Shown: positions 22,761 through 23,561 of the stretch, in pieces | How the letters are laid out: each line of letters opens with the position of its first letter | Numbering within the stretch: position 1 is the stretch's first letter | IMG/VR virus record: IMGVR_UViG_3300031857_001427 | Location: 1-23,561 of that record | From: a virus | Strand: one strand, 5' to 3' | Length of the DNA: 23,561 nt | Program-made: the position numbers and the translations under genes | The notes under the pieces: generated by a model | What the model was told of the DNA's origin: nothing | The model's database searches: none | The model's input: only the letters and a program-made list of their open reading frames with translations

Positions 22761-23206
22761 AAGAACAGGAATTGAAAAAAATGGAATTGTTGATCACCCT
22801 CAACGACAACTTTGTGGTACAACGATTCTTTAATGTGCGGGACTATCAAGAAAACGCAGGACGATCTTTGAATCTCTATCACGAGTTGAATAATATCAAG
22901 AACATTATTCAGAATGATCTCAAGCGTAAGACCCTTGTGTATATGACCGACAATTATTTTCAGATCACTACCGATGAGTCCATCATGGAAACATCAAACA
23001 CCGATGGACCAGAAAATTTTAACATTTATATTAAGGACGGAAATCGGACAATTTGTCACCTTCAGTTTGATGCGAAAGTTTACCCCCCAAAAGTTCGTTA
23101 TACCGTTGATATACGACCACTTTTGAAAGGTGTCTTGCGTAACCTAACTGACATTTTTTCAGACGAAAATTTAACTTACTCTTACCTAGATTTAGAACTC
23201 GCTTAA
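22757..23206 (+). CDS. Replication-operon protein of unknown function
   Basis: A 149-residue protein that I do not recognise. It starts KEQELKKMELLITLNDNFVV, with a possible alternative Met at residue 9. A helical part follows (SLNLYHELNNIKNIIQNDLK, about 37-57), then alternating polar/hydrophobic strands (TLVYMTDNYFQITTD; NFNIYIKDGNRTICHLQFD; VRYTVDIRPLLKGVL). No catalytic motif, membrane segment or cysteine cluster stands out. The ATG overlaps the RNase H stop (ATGA) and a helicase gene follows after 33 bases, so a role in replication, such as helicase loading or a polymerase accessory, is a guess by position. All eight arginines are CGN, like SSB and unlike RNase H between them. Confidence 0.7.
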   Translation: MKEQELKKMELLITLNDNFVVQRFFNVRDYQENAGRSLNLYHELNNIKNIIQNDLKRKTLVYMTDNYFQITTDESIMETSNTDGPENFNIYIKDGNRTICHLQFDAKVYPPKVRYTVDIRPLLKGVLRNLTDIFSDENLTYSYLDLELA

Positions 23207-23209
23207 CTA

Positions 23210-23217
23210 TATTTATA
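23210..23217 (+). promoter_or_regulatory. TATTTATA box before the helicase gene
   Basis: An exact copy of the box in the 33-base gap after the 149-residue gene, 22 bases before the helicase ATG. Its presence before a replication gene argues that the box is not restricted to structural late genes, or that the helicase is also read late. Confidence 0.4.
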
Positions 23218-23239
23218 GAAAAATCAGGTAGTTTCATTC

Positions 23240-23561
23240 ATGGCAAATCAGAAAAATTTCGGTTATTTAGGTAATAACTTCCAGCTTCAACTTCTCAATC
23301 AAATCATCTTTGATAAGAAGTTTTCGGGGTCTATTATGGAAGTTATTGAACCCACGTACTTTGACAACAAGTATTACTCAATCATTGTCCAAATGGTAAA
23401 GGAATACCACGCAAAGTACGAATCTATTCCGAACATTGCCACACTTGAACAACTAACTATCTCTGAAATTTCTCAAGAACAAGCCCGCAAGGTAATCATT
23501 GACACACTTGAAAATGTCAAGAACGCACCACAGGAGGGGCACGAGTTTGTACAAGACAAAG
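23240..23561 (+). CDS. 41: Replicative DNA helicase, DnaB/gp41-like (partial)
   Basis: Only the first 107 codons are in the window; the reading frame runs off the end. The sequence MANQKNFGYLGNNFQLQLLN, IIFDKKFSGSIMEVIEPTYF, DNKYYSIIVQMVKEYHAKY and SIPNIATLEQLTIS is the all-helical N-terminal domain of DnaB-family helicases, which mediates hexamer assembly and primase contact (compare the DnaB pattern of a first unit LL...I..D, then YF....H..IF..I...Y......P....L). The ATPase domain would follow outside. Its place after SSB, UvsX and RNase H fits gp41. It is the fork helicase if complete. Confidence 0.78.
   Translation, partial: MANQKNFGYLGNNFQLQLLNQIIFDKKFSGSIMEVIEPTYFDNKYYSIIVQMVKEYHAKYESIPNIATLEQLTISEISQEQARKVIIDTLENVKNAPQEGHEFVQDK

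Noticed and set aside
22505-22882. 125-codon minus-strand ORF across the RNase H / 149-residue gene junction
   Set aside because: It is antisense to two supported coupled genes, with Phe/His-rich low-quality composition and no start signal.
1-23561. tRNA, CRISPR array, insertion sequence or integrase
   Set aside because: I looked for cloverleaf ends, regular spaced repeats, terminal inverted repeats and transposase/integrase motifs in gaps and frames and saw none; gaps are all under 300 bases.

Overview
This window reads as part of the genome of a T4-like contractile-tailed phage, carrying tail and baseplate genes followed by the start of the DNA replication module. The evidence is a gp15-like tail completion protein, a gp18-like sheath, a gp19-like tube of nearly T4 length (162 residues), a gp26/gp51-type baseplate protein, a gp53-like LysM-type protein, and then a gp32-like single-strand binding protein, a UvsX/RecA recombinase, a T4 RNase H/FEN-type nuclease and the beginning of a gp41/DnaB-type helicase. 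All large genes are on the plus strand and closely packed. The host is probably a Bacteroidota bacterium. The DNA is AT-rich, nearly all start codons are preceded by A/T-rich leaders without a Shine-Dalgarno sequence, and the SSB gene is preceded by a TTTG / TAnnTTT promoter of the Bacteroidota type. This host call is an inference; no host gene is present.

Layout. 1-1582: putative neck protein (gp14-like) and gp15-like tail terminator. 1583-1874: a divergent control region with a minus-strand gene, previously easy to miss, for a 46-residue ribbon-helix-helix-like protein. 1875-7555: giant sheath (1060 residues), a HAD-fold phosphatase with a possible capsid-targeting N-terminus, tail tube, gp26/gp51-like protein, and a small overlapping gene that may be reached by +1 frameshifting. 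7590-18845: three translationally linked baseplate genes, a 1542-residue protein with an embedded OmpA-like domain, the 105-residue gp53-like protein, and a 2106-residue hub-like protein with an unrecognised C-terminal module. 18865-19726: two small proteins of unknown role. 19846-23561: the replication/recombination operon, SSB, UvsX, RNase H, an unknown 149-residue protein, and a helicase cut by the window end.

How it fits together. Sheath, tube, SSB and the 210-residue gene are each followed by a strong hairpin plus T-run. Three of these hairpins lie only 3-14 bases before the next start codon, which suggests partial terminators that set high expression of abundant proteins over their neighbours. 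A recurring TATTTATA box lies 4-33 bases (once 72) upstream of six genes and is a candidate late promoter or leader element. It is the exact reverse complement of the T4 late promoter TATAAATA. Compared with T4, terminase genes 16 and 17 are missing between 15 and 18, and portal/head genes do not follow 19.

The most interesting items are the OmpA-like domain spliced between proline-rich linkers into a baseplate protein (with the usual ligand-binding Asp replaced by Ser), the hidden RHH-like regulator divergent from the sheath gene with an inverted repeat over its own likely promoter, the candidate +1 frameshift at a TGA, and the HAD enzyme with T4-prohead-protease-like cleavage motifs. No tRNA, rRNA, CRISPR array, insertion sequence or integrase was seen.
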